Part shown: positions 1 to 8,266 of the stretch, piece after piece
Numbering within the stretch: the first letter of the stretch is position 1
Layout: every line of letters begins with the position of its first letter
Source: Pseudomonas sp. MM223
GTDB taxonomy: Bacteria; Pseudomonadota; Gammaproteobacteria; Pseudomonadales; Pseudomonadaceae
Direction: 5' to 3'
Assembly (NCBI GenBank): GCA_947090765.1
Contig: OX352322.1
Coordinates: 4,943,501-5,007,500, forward strand
Length of the DNA stretch: 64,000 nucleotides
The notes under the pieces: model-generated
What the model was told of the DNA's origin: nothing
What the model saw: the letters and a program-made list of their open reading frames with translations, nothing else
Databases searched by the model: none
Position numbers and translations under genes: made by a program

Positions 1-218
1 ACCGTTTCGGTGTTCATCGGGTTGTCATCGGCCAGCACGTCGCCGGCCTTGCGCGAGGCCTTGAGCATTTCGCTGATGAACAACGACTCGAACTCCTGGG
101 CCACCTTGCGCACGTTGGCTTCGCTGTCGCGGTCACCGTGCTTGAGCGCATTCAGGCGGTTGAGGTCGGTATAGGCGCCGCTGTCGGCACTGCCGGAGAC
201 CTGGCTTTTGATATTCAT
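1..218 (-). CDS. flgJ: Peptidoglycan hydrolase/rod cap FlgJ, N-terminal part (cut by window edge)
   Basis: The first 72 codons of a gene that continues past the left edge. FlgJ caps the growing flagellar rod in the periplasm; in gammaproteobacteria its C-terminal half is a muramidase that opens the peptidoglycan. Only the rod-binding half is visible: it begins MNIKSQVSG and contains VAQEFESLFISEMLKASRKA, typical of the FlgJ N-terminal rod-binding domain. The ATG lies 11 nt after the flgI stop, with TGAGGACG as ribosome binding site. It belongs to the flgFGHIJ transcription unit. The muramidase half cannot be checked here. Confidence 0.93.
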   Translation of the reverse strand, partial: MNIKSQVSGSADSGAYTDLNRLNALKHGDRDSEANVRKVAQEFESLFISEMLKASRKAGDVLADDNPMNTET

Positions 219-229
219 CCGCGCCGTCC

Positions 230-1345
230 TCAGATCACGATCAGGTCGGCTTGCAAGGCGCCGGCCTGTTTCAGGGCTTCGAGGATGGCCATCAGGTCGC
301 CGGGCGCTGCGCCCACCTGGTTCACCGCGCGGACAATCTCATCCAGCGTGGTACCCGGGCCGAACTTGAACATCGGCTTGGCTTCCTGCTCGGCGTTTAC
401 CCGCGAGCGTGGCACAACGGCGGTCTGGCCATTGGAGAAGGCCCCCGGCTGGCTGACGATCGGGTCTTCGGTAATGGTCACGGTCAGGCTGCCGTGAGTG
501 ACCGCCGCCGGCGACACCTTGACGTTCTGGCCAATGACGATGGTGCCGGTACGTGAGTTGATGATGACCTTGGCCACCGCCTGGCCCGGGTCGATTTCGA
601 GGTTTTCGAGGATCGACAGGTAATCCACGCGCTGGCTTGGGTCCATCGGCGCACTGACCCGCACCGAACCACCGTCCACGGCCTGGGCCACACCCGGGCC
701 GAGCAGCTCGTTGACTTTGTCGACCACGCGCTTGGCAGTGGTGAAGTCGGGGCGATTGAGGTTCAGGGTCAGGGTGTTGCCCTGGTTGAAGCCGCTCGGC
801 ACGGCCCGCTCGACACTGGCACCACCCGGGATACGGCCGGCCGACGGAACGTTGACGGTGATCTTCGAGCCGTCACGGCCTTCGGCGTCAAAGCCACCCA
901 CCACCAGGTTGCCCTGGGCGATGGCGTAGACGTTGCCGTCGATACCCTTGAGCGGGGTCATCAGCAGGCTGCCACCACGCAGGCTCTTGGAGTTACCGAT
1001 CGACGACACGGTAATGTCCACCACCTGGCCGGGCTTGGCGAACGCCGGCAGGTCGGCATGCACCGACACCGCCGCGACGTTTTTCAGCTGCACGTTGCCG
1101 GAACCGGCCGGCACCTTGATGCCGAACTGCGACAGCATGTTGTTGAAGGTTTGCAGGGTGAACGGCGTCTGGGTGGTCTGGTCACCCGTACCGTTCAGCC
1201 CCACCACCAGGCCGTAACCAATCAACTGGTTGGAACGCACGCCAGAAATGCTGGCGATGTCCTTCAGGCGCTCTGCCTGCGCACCAAAGGCACAGGACAG
1301 AAGCAGGGTTGCGGCAATCAGCTGCCTCACGTTGAACATGGTCAT
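230..1345 (-). CDS. flgI: Flagellar P-ring protein FlgI
   Basis: Periplasmic protein that forms the P ring around the flagellar rod in the peptidoglycan layer. The protein has a Sec signal peptide (hydrophobic [13 protein letters not shown], likely cleavage after AQA near residue 24) and then the FlgI hallmark [30 protein letters not shown] across roughly residues 25-56. At 371 residues it is of normal length. Two in-frame ATG codons, at 1345 and 1339, are both possible starts; the region upstream overlaps the flgH end by only a few bases, so I give the longer form. The gene sits between flgH and flgJ in one operon. Confidence 0.97.
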   Translation of the reverse strand: MTMFNVRQLIAATLLLSCAFGAQAERLKDIASISGVRSNQLIGYGLVVGLNGTGDQTTQTPFTLQTFNNMLSQFGIKVPAGSGNVQLKNVAAVSVHADLPAFAKPGQVVDITVSSIGNSKSLRGGSLLMTPLKGIDGNVYAIAQGNLVVGGFDAEGRDGSKITVNVPSAGRIPGGASVERAVPSGFNQGNTLTLNLNRPDFTTAKRVVDKVNELLGPGVAQAVDGGSVRVSAPMDPSQRVDYLSILENLEIDPGQAVAKVIINSRTGTIVIGQNVKVSPAAVTHGSLTVTITEDPIVSQPGAFSNGQTAVVPRSRVNAEQEAKPMFKFGPGTTLDEIVRAVNQVGAAPGDLMAILEALKQAGALQADLIVI

Positions 1346-1351
1346 CCGTAC

Positions 1352-2047
1352 TCAGAAAGGCCAAAGCGGGCTGATGAAGAAGCGGTCCAGCCACCCGGGC
1401 TGGCTGGCATCGGCGAACGAGCCAGTACCGGAATAAGTGATGCGCGCATCGGCCACGCGGGTGGACGGCACGGTGTTGTCGGTGGCGATGTCGTCGGCGC
1501 GGACCATGCCGGCAATGCGCACCAGCTCTTCGCCGGTGTTCAGGGTCAACCACTTCTCACCGCGCACGGCGATGATGCCGTTGGGCAGCACTTCGGCCAC
1601 GGTCACGGTAATCGAACCGGTCAGGGTGTTGCCCTGGGTGGCCTTGCTGTCGCCTTTGGTGGCGCGCTCGCCGTTGTAGCCGGCCTCCAGCGACAGGTCA
1701 CCACCGCCGAACGGGTTGTTGGTGTTCGGTGTGCTGCCAAACAGCGAGGTCAGGCCGATGTCGGCCTTGCTGTTCTTCTGGATTTGCGAACCTGCGTTCT
1801 TGCTGGCCGAGGTTTTCTCGTTAAGGGTGATGGTAATGATGTCACCCACCCGGAACGCCTTGCGGTCGCTGTACAGGTTTTGCTCAAAACCGGCCTGGTA
1901 GATGGAACCGTTGTTGGCCGCTGCCGGCAACGGGGTGCGCGGCAGTACCGGCGCGTAGTACGGGTCGTTGGGCTTGGGCGTCGGGCCGACGCAACCTGCC
2001 AGCAACACCGCCCCCCCCAGGGCGAATACGGACAACAGACGATTCAT
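1352..2047 (-). CDS. flgH: Flagellar L-ring lipoprotein FlgH
   Basis: Outer-membrane lipoprotein that forms the L ring of the flagellar basal body. The N-terminus is a lipoprotein signal peptide with the lipobox LAGC, giving Cys19 as the lipidated residue. The conserved FlgH core follows, including [18 protein letters not shown] at about residue 66 and a C-terminal region with [22 protein letters not shown]. The length of 231 residues is normal. It is followed 6 nt later by flgI and preceded by flgG with a 36-nt gap, so it is cotranscribed. Confidence 0.97.
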   Translation of the reverse strand: MNRLLSVFALGGAVLLAGCVGPTPKPNDPYYAPVLPRTPLPAAANNGSIYQAGFEQNLYSDRKAFRVGDIITITLNEKTSASKNAGSQIQKNSKADIGLTSLFGSTPNTNNPFGGGDLSLEAGYNGERATKGDSKATQGNTLTGSITVTVAEVLPNGIIAVRGEKWLTLNTGEELVRIAGMVRADDIATDNTVPSTRVADARITYSGTGSFADASQPGWLDRFFISPLWPF

Positions 2048-2083
2048 GGTGCATACCTCACGGGTGTAACGAAGCGACAGGGC

Positions 2084-2869
2084 TTACAGCTGTTGAGTCA
2101 CGAACGACAGCATCTGGTCGGCGGTGGAGATGACCTTGGAGTTCATCTCGTAGGCGCGCTGGGTGGTGATCATGTTCACCAGCTCTTCCACGGTGCTGAC
2201 GTTGGAGTTTTCCAGGGTTTGCTGCTGGGTGGTGCCGAAACCGTTCAGGCCCGGGGTGCCGACTTGCGGCGCGCCACTGGCGGCAGTCTCCAGGAACAGG
2301 TTGTCGCCGATGGCCTGCAAACCGGCCGGGTTGATGAAGTCGGCGGTCTGGATGTTGCCGATCACCTGTGCTGCCGGGTTGCCGGCCGTGGTGATCGACA
2401 CGGTACCGTCCTGGCCCACGGTGAAGGTTTGCGCGTCGTTCGGCACCACAACGGCAGGCTCCAGGGCATAGCCGTTGGCGGTGACGATCTGGCCGTCGGA
2501 GTTCAGGTGGAAGGTGCCGTCACGGGTGTACGACACGGTGCCATCCGGCTGCAGGATCTGGAAGAATCCACGGCCGTTGACCGCCATGTCCAGCGGGTTT
2601 TCGGTGGTCTGCAGGCTGCCGGCGACGAAGCTTTTCTGGGTGCCGATAATGCGCACACCGGTACCGACTTGCAGGCCCGAAGGCAGCTCGCTGTCCTGGG
2701 TCGACTGGGCGCCAGGCTGACGCTTGATCTGGTAGAGCAGGTCTGCAAACTCGGCACGGTCACGCTTGAAGCCGGTGGTGGAGACGTTGGCCAGGTTGTT
2801 GGAAATGACCGTCAGGTTGGTGTCCTGGGCGGACAGGCCGGTTTTAGCGACCCAAAGAGCCGGAAGCAT
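2084..2869 (-). CDS. flgG: Flagellar distal rod protein FlgG
   Basis: Distal rod subunit, exported by the flagellar type III apparatus without a cleaved signal. It has the N-terminal rod/hook signature LSAQDTNLTVISNNLANVST and TTGFKRDRAEF, and the C-terminal helix VEELVNMITTQRAYEMNSKV. The 261-residue length is typical of FlgG. A possible ribosome binding site (GAGGAG) precedes the ATG. The gene lies between flgF and flgH in the same orientation with short gaps. Confidence 0.98.
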   Translation of the reverse strand: MLPALWVAKTGLSAQDTNLTVISNNLANVSTTGFKRDRAEFADLLYQIKRQPGAQSTQDSELPSGLQVGTGVRIIGTQKSFVAGSLQTTENPLDMAVNGRGFFQILQPDGTVSYTRDGTFHLNSDGQIVTANGYALEPAVVVPNDAQTFTVGQDGTVSITTAGNPAAQVIGNIQTADFINPAGLQAIGDNLFLETAASGAPQVGTPGLNGFGTTQQQTLENSNVSTVEELVNMITTQRAYEMNSKVISTADQMLSFVTQQL

Positions 2870-2916
2870 GTAATTTCTCCTCGTGCGCCTGTTTTACGGC
2901 ACCCGTTCAAAAGTGA

Positions 2917-3657
2917 TTAGCCGATTTGCAAAACCCGAGCCATGGCTTCGTCGCCTTCCTTGGCCGTGTTCATCATCTTGACGTGCAGTTCAAACTGGCG
3001 GGACAGCGCCAGCACCGAGGTCATTTCCTCGACAGCGTTGACGTTGCTGCCTTCCAAAAAGCCCGAAACCACCCGCACATTGACGTCAGCATCAGCCGGT
3101 TGGCCTGAGGCGGTATGGATCAAGCCATCCAGGCCTTTCTGCATGCCCTTGGTGTCCGGGTTGACCAGCTTGATGCGGTCGACCTCGGCCATCACCCGCG
3201 GGTCTTCACCCATGGAGCGGATGCTGATGGTGCCGTCAGCGCCAACCTCAACCTTCTGCTCTGGCGGGATGGCAATAGGGCCACCGTTGCCGATCACCGG
3301 CATGCCGTTGCCGGCACGCAACACACCGAGGGCGTCGATGTTCAGGCTGCCGGTACGCACGTAGGCTTCGCTGCCGTCTGGCGCCTGCACGGCGATGAAG
3401 CCCTTGCCGGTCACGGCAACATCCAGGTCACGACCCGTTTCGACCAACGGGCCTTCGCTGAAGTCGGTGGCCGGGCGTTCGGTCATGGCAAAAGCGCGCG
3501 CCGGAAAGCTGTCACCAAACACCGGCATCGAGCGGGCCTGTTCCAGGTCGCGCTGAAAACCGTTGGTGGAAAGGTTCGCCAGGTTGTTGGCGTGGGCCTT
3601 TTGTGCCAGTGCGTTCTGGCTGGCGCCGGTCATGGCCACATAAAGCAACTTGTCCAC
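2917..3657 (-). CDS. flgF: Flagellar proximal rod protein FlgF
   Basis: Proximal rod subunit of the basal body. The N-terminal motif SQNALAQKAHANNLANLSTNG and the C-terminal motif NAVEEMTSVLALSRQFELHVKMM are those of rod proteins; 246 residues is the usual size for FlgF. It is the first gene of the flgFGHIJ unit: a sigma-54 promoter sits 49 nt upstream, predicting a 38-nt leader. A TTGCCGC palindrome lies about 70-90 bp before that promoter. Confidence 0.97.
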   Translation of the reverse strand: MDKLLYVAMTGASQNALAQKAHANNLANLSTNGFQRDLEQARSMPVFGDSFPARAFAMTERPATDFSEGPLVETGRDLDVAVTGKGFIAVQAPDGSEAYVRTGSLNIDALGVLRAGNGMPVIGNGGPIAIPPEQKVEVGADGTISIRSMGEDPRVMAEVDRIKLVNPDTKGMQKGLDGLIHTASGQPADADVNVRVVSGFLEGSNVNAVEEMTSVLALSRQFELHVKMMNTAKEGDEAMARVLQIG

Positions 3658-3705
3658 AGTATCTCCTCTGCGCGTCGCTGCCGCGCTGTCACTGGGCAGG
3701 TTCGA

Positions 3706-3722
3706 AGCAATAATCGAACCAA
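3706..3722 (-). promoter_or_regulatory. Sigma-54 promoter of flgFGHIJ
   Basis: Read on the minus strand the sequence is TTGGTTCGATTATTGCT, which carries the invariant GG and GC elements with exactly ten bases between them and the TTGC of the -12 element. It predicts a start of transcription near 3695, 38 nt before flgF. Sigma-54/FleQ control of this class of flagellar genes is established in Pseudomonas; the site itself is read from the sequence. Confidence 0.8.
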
Positions 3723-3791
3723 GTCTGAAACCGCCTGTTTACGGGGGTTTCAGCACGGCAAAGGGCAACAAACGTCAGTTTGTCGGCGGAT

Positions 3792-3810
3792 GTTTGCCGC
3801 CTGCGGCAAA
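3792..3810. promoter_or_regulatory. Palindrome TTGCCGC-N2-GCGGCAA upstream of flgF
   Basis: A perfect palindrome with arms TTTGCCGC and GCGGCAAA around two bases. It lies 70-90 bp upstream of the flgF sigma-54 promoter, a distance usual for an enhancer-binding protein, and just after the stop of the small 60-residue gene. The same 16-bp core occurs before the GGDEF gene (21823-21838), and half-sites recur before flgB. It is not followed by a T-run on the minus strand, so it does not look like a terminator. The binding protein is not known. Confidence 0.4.
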
Positions 3811-3817
3811 GGCTTGC

Positions 3818-4000
3818 TCAGAAGGTGCGGCAAGCGGCGTTGTTGTAAGGGCCGGCATGGCGTACCCAGCCCTCGCCCGGGTTGCTGGCCGAGCACAGGA
3901 AACGCCCGGTGGCCAGGCTTTGCCATTGGTAGAACGGGGCGGGAGCGGCCGAGAGCGGCAAGGCCATGGCCAGGAGGGCTGTGAGCAGTAGCCGTTTCAT
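3818..4000 (-). CDS. Small secreted protein of unknown function (60 aa)
   Basis: I do not recognise a named family. The protein begins MKRLLLTALLAMALPLSAA, a clear Sec signal peptide with likely cleavage after SAA or APA, leaving about 40 residues with two cysteines (in RFLCSAS and NNAACRTF) that could form one disulfide in the periplasm. It contains three to four aromatic residues around YQWQSL. The open frame extends upstream to 4132, but that part is REP sequence, so the ATG at 4000 is preferred. It lies between flgE and flgF in their orientation, yet flgF has its own promoter, so a flagellar role is only suggested by position. Confidence 0.6.
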   Translation of the reverse strand: MKRLLLTALLAMALPLSAAPAPFYQWQSLATGRFLCSASNPGEGWVRHAGPYNNAACRTF

Positions 4001-4021
4001 GATTGGAACCTTTGAGAATCC

Positions 4022-4123
4022 GGGGCCGCTTTGCGACCCATCGCGGCACAAGGCCGCTCCTACAGGGGAACGCATATTCCTGTAGGAGCGGCCTTGTGCC
4101 GCGATGGGCTGCAGAGCAGCCCC
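4022..4123. repeat. Inverted pair of REP sequences
   Basis: Two copies of a Pseudomonas REP unit with the core CGCGGCACAAGGCCGCTCC in opposite orientation, about 15 bases apart. The pair lies between flgE and the small secreted gene. It belongs to the subfamily with the GGCCTTGTGCC stem-loop. Confidence 0.85.
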
Positions 4124-4131
4124 AACAACCA

Positions 4132-5454
4132 TCAGGTCATCTGGATGATGGTCTGCATGATGGTGCTTTCGGTGGAAATGGTCTTGGCGTTTGCCTGGTA
4201 GTTGCTCTGCGCCTTGATCAGGTTCACCAGCTCACCGGTCAGGTCGACGTTGGAGTCTTCCAGCGAGCCGCCAGTAATCTGGCCCAGGGTACCGGTGTCC
4301 GGAGCGCCGATCACCGGCACGCCAGAGGCATAGGACTCTTTCCAGTTGGTGCCACCAATCGGGGTCAGGCCCTGCAGGTTTGCAAAGTTGGCGATAGCCA
4401 CCTGGCCGATCACCTTGTCCTGGCCGTTGGTGAAGTTGGCAAACATGTTGCCGCTTTCGTCGATGGTCAGGCCCGACAACTCACCCGTGGCGAAGCCGTC
4501 CTGGCTCTTCGCGGTGGTGGCAGACGCTGCGTTGTACTGGGTGGTGCCCAGCATGTCCAGGTTCACCCCGCCCGTGTTTGCGGTAGCGCCGTTGGCGCTC
4601 CACACACCGGCAGCATTCTTCTGCGCCGGGATCCAGTTGCTGAGCGTGAAGGTCTTGTTGGCGGCGATGGTCATGCCACCGGCTACCGCGCCCGCCGTCA
4701 TGGCATCGGTGTCCAGGGTGCCGTCAGACTTGAACGGCAGCTTGTTGGCCAGCGGCGTGGTGGAGGTCGGGTCGGCCGGGTTGCGCCCGTCGATGGTGGT
4801 GTACATGGTCCAGGAGTTGCTGGTGGCATCCTTGACGAAGTACTGGTTCAGCTGGTGCGCGTTACCCTGGCTGTCATACACATCGGTATTGAACGTGTAG
4901 TTATAGCTCCCGGTAGTAGCCGGGTCGAACGGCGTCACAGTGGGTGCCGTGGAGGTGGAGTTGAGGTTGACGCTCTCGGACACACGCCCGGTCGGGTTTG
5001 GCGTCAGGTTCGAGGTGTCGATCTGCAAATTGGTCAGCACACCCTGGATGATCTTGCCGTTGGAGTCCACGGCATAACCTTGCAGGTTGGCGCCCGTCGA
5101 GTTGACCACATAGCCGTCCTTGTCGCTGTAGAAGGCACCGGCACGGGTATAGATTTTCGAGCCGTTGTCGCTCATCACGAAGAAGCCGTTGCCATCAATG
5201 GCCATGTCCAGTGCCTGGCCAGTGCCATTGATGTTGCCAGGGGTGAACATCTGCGACACGGCGGCAGTTTTCACGCCAGTGCCCACCACGTTCTTGCCGG
5301 CACTGGTGCCACGAATGGAGTTGGAATACTGGTCGGCGAACTCGGCGCGCGAGGACTTGAAGCCGGTGGTGGCGACGTTGGCAATGTTGTTGCCGGTAAC
5401 GTTCAGGGCCTTGTTTGCTGCATAGAGGCCGCTAAGGCCGATATTGAAAGACAT
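4132..5454 (-). CDS. flgE: Flagellar hook protein FlgE
   Basis: Structural subunit of the flagellar hook. The N-terminus MSFNIGLSGLYAANKALNV with GNNIANVATTGFKSSRAEFAD and the C-terminus GELVNLIKAQSNYQANAKTI are the axial-protein helices that form the hook core; the variable surface domains lie between. The length is 440 residues, within the FlgE range. The ATG at 5454 follows flgD by 28 nt. Last gene of the flgBCDE unit; the REP pair behind it may mark the transcript end. Confidence 0.98.
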   Translation of the reverse strand: MSFNIGLSGLYAANKALNVTGNNIANVATTGFKSSRAEFADQYSNSIRGTSAGKNVVGTGVKTAAVSQMFTPGNINGTGQALDMAIDGNGFFVMSDNGSKIYTRAGAFYSDKDGYVVNSTGANLQGYAVDSNGKIIQGVLTNLQIDTSNLTPNPTGRVSESVNLNSTSTAPTVTPFDPATTGSYNYTFNTDVYDSQGNAHQLNQYFVKDATSNSWTMYTTIDGRNPADPTSTTPLANKLPFKSDGTLDTDAMTAGAVAGGMTIAANKTFTLSNWIPAQKNAAGVWSANGATANTGGVNLDMLGTTQYNAASATTAKSQDGFATGELSGLTIDESGNMFANFTNGQDKVIGQVAIANFANLQGLTPIGGTNWKESYASGVPVIGAPDTGTLGQITGGSLEDSNVDLTGELVNLIKAQSNYQANAKTISTESTIMQTIIQMT

Positions 5455-5482
5455 GTGTAACTCCTGTCGTTTTGCTCAGGCC

Positions 5483-6184
5483 CTAGATGCCGATGCTTTG
5501 GATTTTGGAAAGCGCAACACTGCCCAGCCCCGCAAGGTTGAGGGTCATTTCAGCGCCATTGCTACCCATGGTCACGCTGGTGACCGACGCAGGCAGATTG
5601 GTGGTCATGGTGGTGGCAGTGCCTTCGATCGACGCAGTGGCCTTGAAGGTATAGGTACCGGCTGCTGCCACCTCGCCGTCATCGTCCAGGCCATCCCAGG
5701 TAAAGTCGATCTTGCCGGCCTTCTGGGTACCCAGGTCAAGCGTGCGCACCAGCGTGCCATCCTTGTCGTAGATGCCCACCGAAGTGGCGGTGCTGGACGA
5801 CGTCAGGTTGACGGTGCCTTTCATGTCCTTGCTGGTGTCGACCACCGCCTTGTCGGTCTCGACAATCACATTGCGCCCGACCAGTGACGAAGCCTGCAGC
5901 GCCTGGGAGGACTGCAACCCTGCGGCGATATAGGTTACCGAGTCATTGAGCGACTGCATGCTTTCGAGGCTGCTGAACTGCGCCAACTGGGCCACGAACT
6001 CGCCGTTTTCCTGCGGGTCGAGCGGGTTCTGGTTCTGCATCTGGGTAACCAGCAACTGCAGGAACGCATCCTTGCCCAAAGCGCTGCCGGCAGCGCCGGT
6101 GCTGCTGTCGGTTTTCGATGTCTGCTTCTGCAGCGAGGTCAGGTAGGCGCTACTGACGTCGGTGGTGGAATTGGTGGTGGTCAT
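5483..6184 (-). CDS. flgD: Flagellar hook-capping scaffold FlgD
   Basis: Hook cap/scaffold protein needed for FlgE polymerisation. The conserved N-terminal block LGKDAFLQLLVTQMQNQNPLDPQENGEFVAQLAQFSSLE (residues about 33-73) is diagnostic of FlgD. It is followed by FlgD-type Ig-like and Tudor-like domains with GLDDDGEVAAAGTYTF. At 233 residues the length is normal. The gene follows flgC by 12 nt. Confidence 0.97.
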   Translation of the reverse strand: MTTTNSTTDVSSAYLTSLQKQTSKTDSSTGAAGSALGKDAFLQLLVTQMQNQNPLDPQENGEFVAQLAQFSSLESMQSLNDSVTYIAAGLQSSQALQASSLVGRNVIVETDKAVVDTSKDMKGTVNLTSSSTATSVGIYDKDGTLVRTLDLGTQKAGKIDFTWDGLDDDGEVAAAGTYTFKATASIEGTATTMTTNLPASVTSVTMGSNGAEMTLNLAGLGSVALSKIQSIGI

Positions 6185-6196
6185 GTCGGCTTCCTA

Positions 6197-6640
6197 TCAC
6201 TGCCCCAGGGTCAGGACTTTCTGCATCATGCTTTTTGCCGTGTTCATCAGCTCGGCGTTGGTCTGGAACGCACGGCTGGCGGAGATCATGTCAGCCATCT
6301 CCTCGACCACATTCACGTTCGGGTAGTAGACGTAGCCGTCCTTGTTCGCCGCCGGGTGGTTTGGCTCGTAGCGTGCTTCCAGGGTGCTCTGGTCTTCGAC
6401 GATGCCTTTGACCTGTACACCCTGCCCTGCTTCGCCCTGGTCTTCGAACAGCGACTGGCTGCTGCCAGCCTGCGCATCCTGGAAGGTGGTGGCGAACACC
6501 GGGTGGCGGGCGCGGTAGGTCTGGTCGATGCTCGACGAGACGGTCTCGGCGTTGGCAATGTTGGAAGCAACGGTGTTCAGGCGCGTGTTCTGCGCGCTCA
6601 TGCCGCTACCGGCAATGTTGAAAACACTGGAAAGGGACAT
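6197..6640 (-). CDS. flgC: Flagellar proximal rod protein FlgC
   Basis: Proximal rod subunit. The N-terminus SSVFNIAGSGMSAQNTRLNTV with SNIANAETVSSS and the C-terminus NVVEEMADMISASRAFQTNA are standard. I chose the second of two close ATG codons (6640, 147 residues): the ribosome binding site GGGGAG ends only 1 base before the first ATG (6646) but 7 bases before the second. The flgB stop TGA lies just 2 bases before this start, so translation of the two genes is probably coupled. Confidence 0.96.
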   Translation of the reverse strand: MSLSSVFNIAGSGMSAQNTRLNTVASNIANAETVSSSIDQTYRARHPVFATTFQDAQAGSSQSLFEDQGEAGQGVQVKGIVEDQSTLEARYEPNHPAANKDGYVYYPNVNVVEEMADMISASRAFQTNAELMNTAKSMMQKVLTLGQ

Positions 6641-6642
6641 GG

Positions 6643-7053
6643 TCATTCTCCCCGCAGGGCAGATACCAGCCCTTTGAATTTACTGTTGAGCAAGGTGAAG
6701 CTGGCCTGGAAGCCAATGGCGTTTTCGGTGTAGTTCGATTGCTCGATCTGCGCGTCCACGGTGTTCTGGTCGATCGACGGCTGCAGTGGCGTGCGGTACT
6801 TGAGCGTGTCATCCGCTGCAATGGCGAGGCCTTCGGCTTCAATGTGCCGGCTATTGGTCCGGTCCATGGCGAAGCGGCCGCTTTGCTGCTTGCTGGTCTC
6901 GGCAGCAAGCACCGAAGAAAAGTCCATGTCACGCGCCTTGTAGTTGGGCGTGTCGGCGTTGGCGATGTTGTTGGCCAGCACTTCGGCACGCTGGGCGCGG
7001 AAGCCCAGGGCCTTTTCGTGAATACCAAGCGCCTTGTCGAAGCTGATGCTCAT
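6643..7053 (-). CDS. flgB: Flagellar proximal rod protein FlgB
   Basis: Proximal rod subunit and first gene of the flgBCDE operon. The sequence MSISFDKALGIHEKALGFRA with EVLANNIANADTPNYKARDMDF is typical of FlgB, and the C-terminal half ends QSNYTENAIGFQASFTLLNSKFKGL. The open frame extends upstream, but the ATG at 7053 gives the usual 136-residue protein and lies 38 nt downstream of the transcription start predicted from the sigma-54 site. Confidence 0.97.
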   Translation of the reverse strand: MSISFDKALGIHEKALGFRAQRAEVLANNIANADTPNYKARDMDFSSVLAAETSKQQSGRFAMDRTNSRHIEAEGLAIAADDTLKYRTPLQPSIDQNTVDAQIEQSNYTENAIGFQASFTLLNSKFKGLVSALRGE

Positions 7054-7101
7054 GTCGGGGAAACCTTCAGAGGTTGACCGGAATATCGTTGAGCAAGGTT
7101 T

Positions 7102-7118
7102 AGCAAGGGCTGTGCCAA
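7102..7118 (-). promoter_or_regulatory. Sigma-54 promoter of flgBCDE
   Basis: On the minus strand the site reads TTGGCACAGCCCTTGCT, an almost perfect match to the sigma-54 consensus (TGGCAC-N5-TTGC). Transcription is predicted to start near 7091, giving a 38-nt leader before flgB, the same length as predicted for flgF. Confidence 0.9.
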
Positions 7119-7181
7119 CGCGCGCAAAGCCCGGAAACATAGGCTTTCGAGGTGGGGTGGTGTCAGTGTGATGCCAGAAAA

Positions 7182-7243
7182 GCGGCAAAGGCCTTCCGCC
7201 TTGGGCGGCGAAAGCGGCAATTGCCGGGCGGCAAAAGCGGCAA
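7182..7243. promoter_or_regulatory. Cluster of four GCGGCAA repeats upstream of flgB
   Basis: The heptamer GCGGCAA occurs at 7182-7188, 7214-7220, 7228-7234 and 7237-7243, with further near copies; one is part of CGGCAATTGCCG. The cluster lies 64-141 bp upstream of the flgB sigma-54 promoter, where an activator such as FleQ could act. The same half-site forms the palindromes before flgF and the GGDEF gene. The binding protein is an inference. Confidence 0.4.
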
Positions 7244-7285
7244 AACAAAAAATTGACGTCAGCCTATCGAGACCAAACAGACCGC

Positions 7286-7381
7286 TGTAGGAGCAGCCTT
7301 GTGCTGCGAAGAGGCCGGTGAACAAACAGTAGATTAACTGTGCTTGCACCGGCCTCTTCGCAGCACAAGGCTGCTCCTACA
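7286..7381. repeat. Inverted pair of REP sequences
   Basis: Two REP copies in opposite orientation with the core GCAGCACAAGGCTGCTCC and the outer segment CACCGGCCTCTTC, separated by about 25 bases. Located just after the cheR stop codon. Same subfamily as the pair at 62183-62273. Confidence 0.85.
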
Positions 7382-7387
7382 AAGGCC

Positions 7388-8215
7388 CTACTTGGCCTGG
7401 TAGATGATCCCCGGGCTGCACTGGACCATCTGGTAATGGTCCGGCAACCCGTTCAGCGCCTCCGAGGCGCCAAGGAACAGGTAGCCACCCGGCTTCAGGG
7501 TGCTGTGAATACGCAGCAGGATGTCCCGCTTCACCTGGGCCGAGAAATAGATCAGCACGTTGCGGCAGAACACGATGTCGAACTTGCCCAGGCTGGCATA
7601 GCTGTCGAGCAGGTTGAACGAGCGGAACTCGACGCGGCTGCGAATCGCCGGCTTGACCGCCCAGCGCCCCGGCCCCTTGGGGTCGAAGTAGCGTTGCAGG
7701 CGCTCCTGGGACAGGCCGCGGGCAATGGCCAGGCTGTCGTACTCACCAGTCTTGCAGTTGGTGAGCATGGTGCCGGACAGGTCGGTGGCAACGATCTGCG
7801 CACCCATCTTCAATTGCCCAAGGTTGCTGCGCTCGAACTCGTCGATGGCCATCGAGATGGAGTACGGCTCCTGCCCCGACGAGCAGGCCGCCGACCACAT
7901 GCGCAGGCGCTGGCCGGGGTTGTTGCGGATGAACTCGGGGATCACCTTGTTCTTCAGCACTTCGAACGGGTAGGTATCGCGAAACCACAGGGTTTCGTTG
8001 GTGGTCATGGCATCGACCACCTGCTCGCGCAAACCGCCACGCGGCTGGGCCTGGATGCGCTGCACCAGCTCGCCCAGGCTCTTGATGCCCTGTTGTTCCA
8101 TCAGCTTGTTGAGACGGCTGGAAACCAGGTACTGCTTATTTTCGCCCAGCAGGATGCCACAGGCTTTCTCCAGGAATACCCGGAACTGTTCGAAATCCAA
8201 ATTACCCGTAGACAC
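7388..8215 (-). CDS. cheR: Chemotaxis protein methyltransferase CheR
   Basis: SAM-dependent enzyme that methylates glutamates in the cytoplasmic part of chemoreceptors. An N-terminal helical domain (about residues 1-80) is followed by the methyltransferase domain with the SAM loop LRMWSAACSSGQEPYSISM near residue 105, and the block DIVFCRNVLIYFS near residue 213. The 275-residue length is normal; there is no C-terminal tetrapeptide-binding extension beyond the usual fold. It follows cheV by 51 nt in the same direction and is probably cotranscribed with it. Confidence 0.96.
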   Translation of the reverse strand: MSTGNLDFEQFRVFLEKACGILLGENKQYLVSSRLNKLMEQQGIKSLGELVQRIQAQPRGGLREQVVDAMTTNETLWFRDTYPFEVLKNKVIPEFIRNNPGQRLRMWSAACSSGQEPYSISMAIDEFERSNLGQLKMGAQIVATDLSGTMLTNCKTGEYDSLAIARGLSQERLQRYFDPKGPGRWAVKPAIRSRVEFRSFNLLDSYASLGKFDIVFCRNVLIYFSAQVKRDILLRIHSTLKPGGYLFLGASEALNGLPDHYQMVQCSPGIIYQAK

Positions 8216-8266
8216 TACTGCCGCCTCTTTTCAATCACTGGTGCCGGGGGCATGCCCCCGGCTGCT

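Larger units (their letters stand above)
7054..7387. other. Non-coding region between flgB and cheR
   Basis: A 334-bp gap without a convincing gene. From flgB outward it holds a 38-nt leader, the sigma-54 promoter, a cluster of GCGGCAA repeats (7182-7243), a segment with ATTGACGTC near 7250-7260, and then an inverted REP pair downstream of the cheR stop. Confidence 0.7.

Noticed and set aside
1058..2920. Long open frame of 620 codons antisense to flgI-flgH-flgG
   Set aside because: It is a by-product of high GC content in the third codon position of the flagellar genes, has no ribosome binding site and no recognisable domain.
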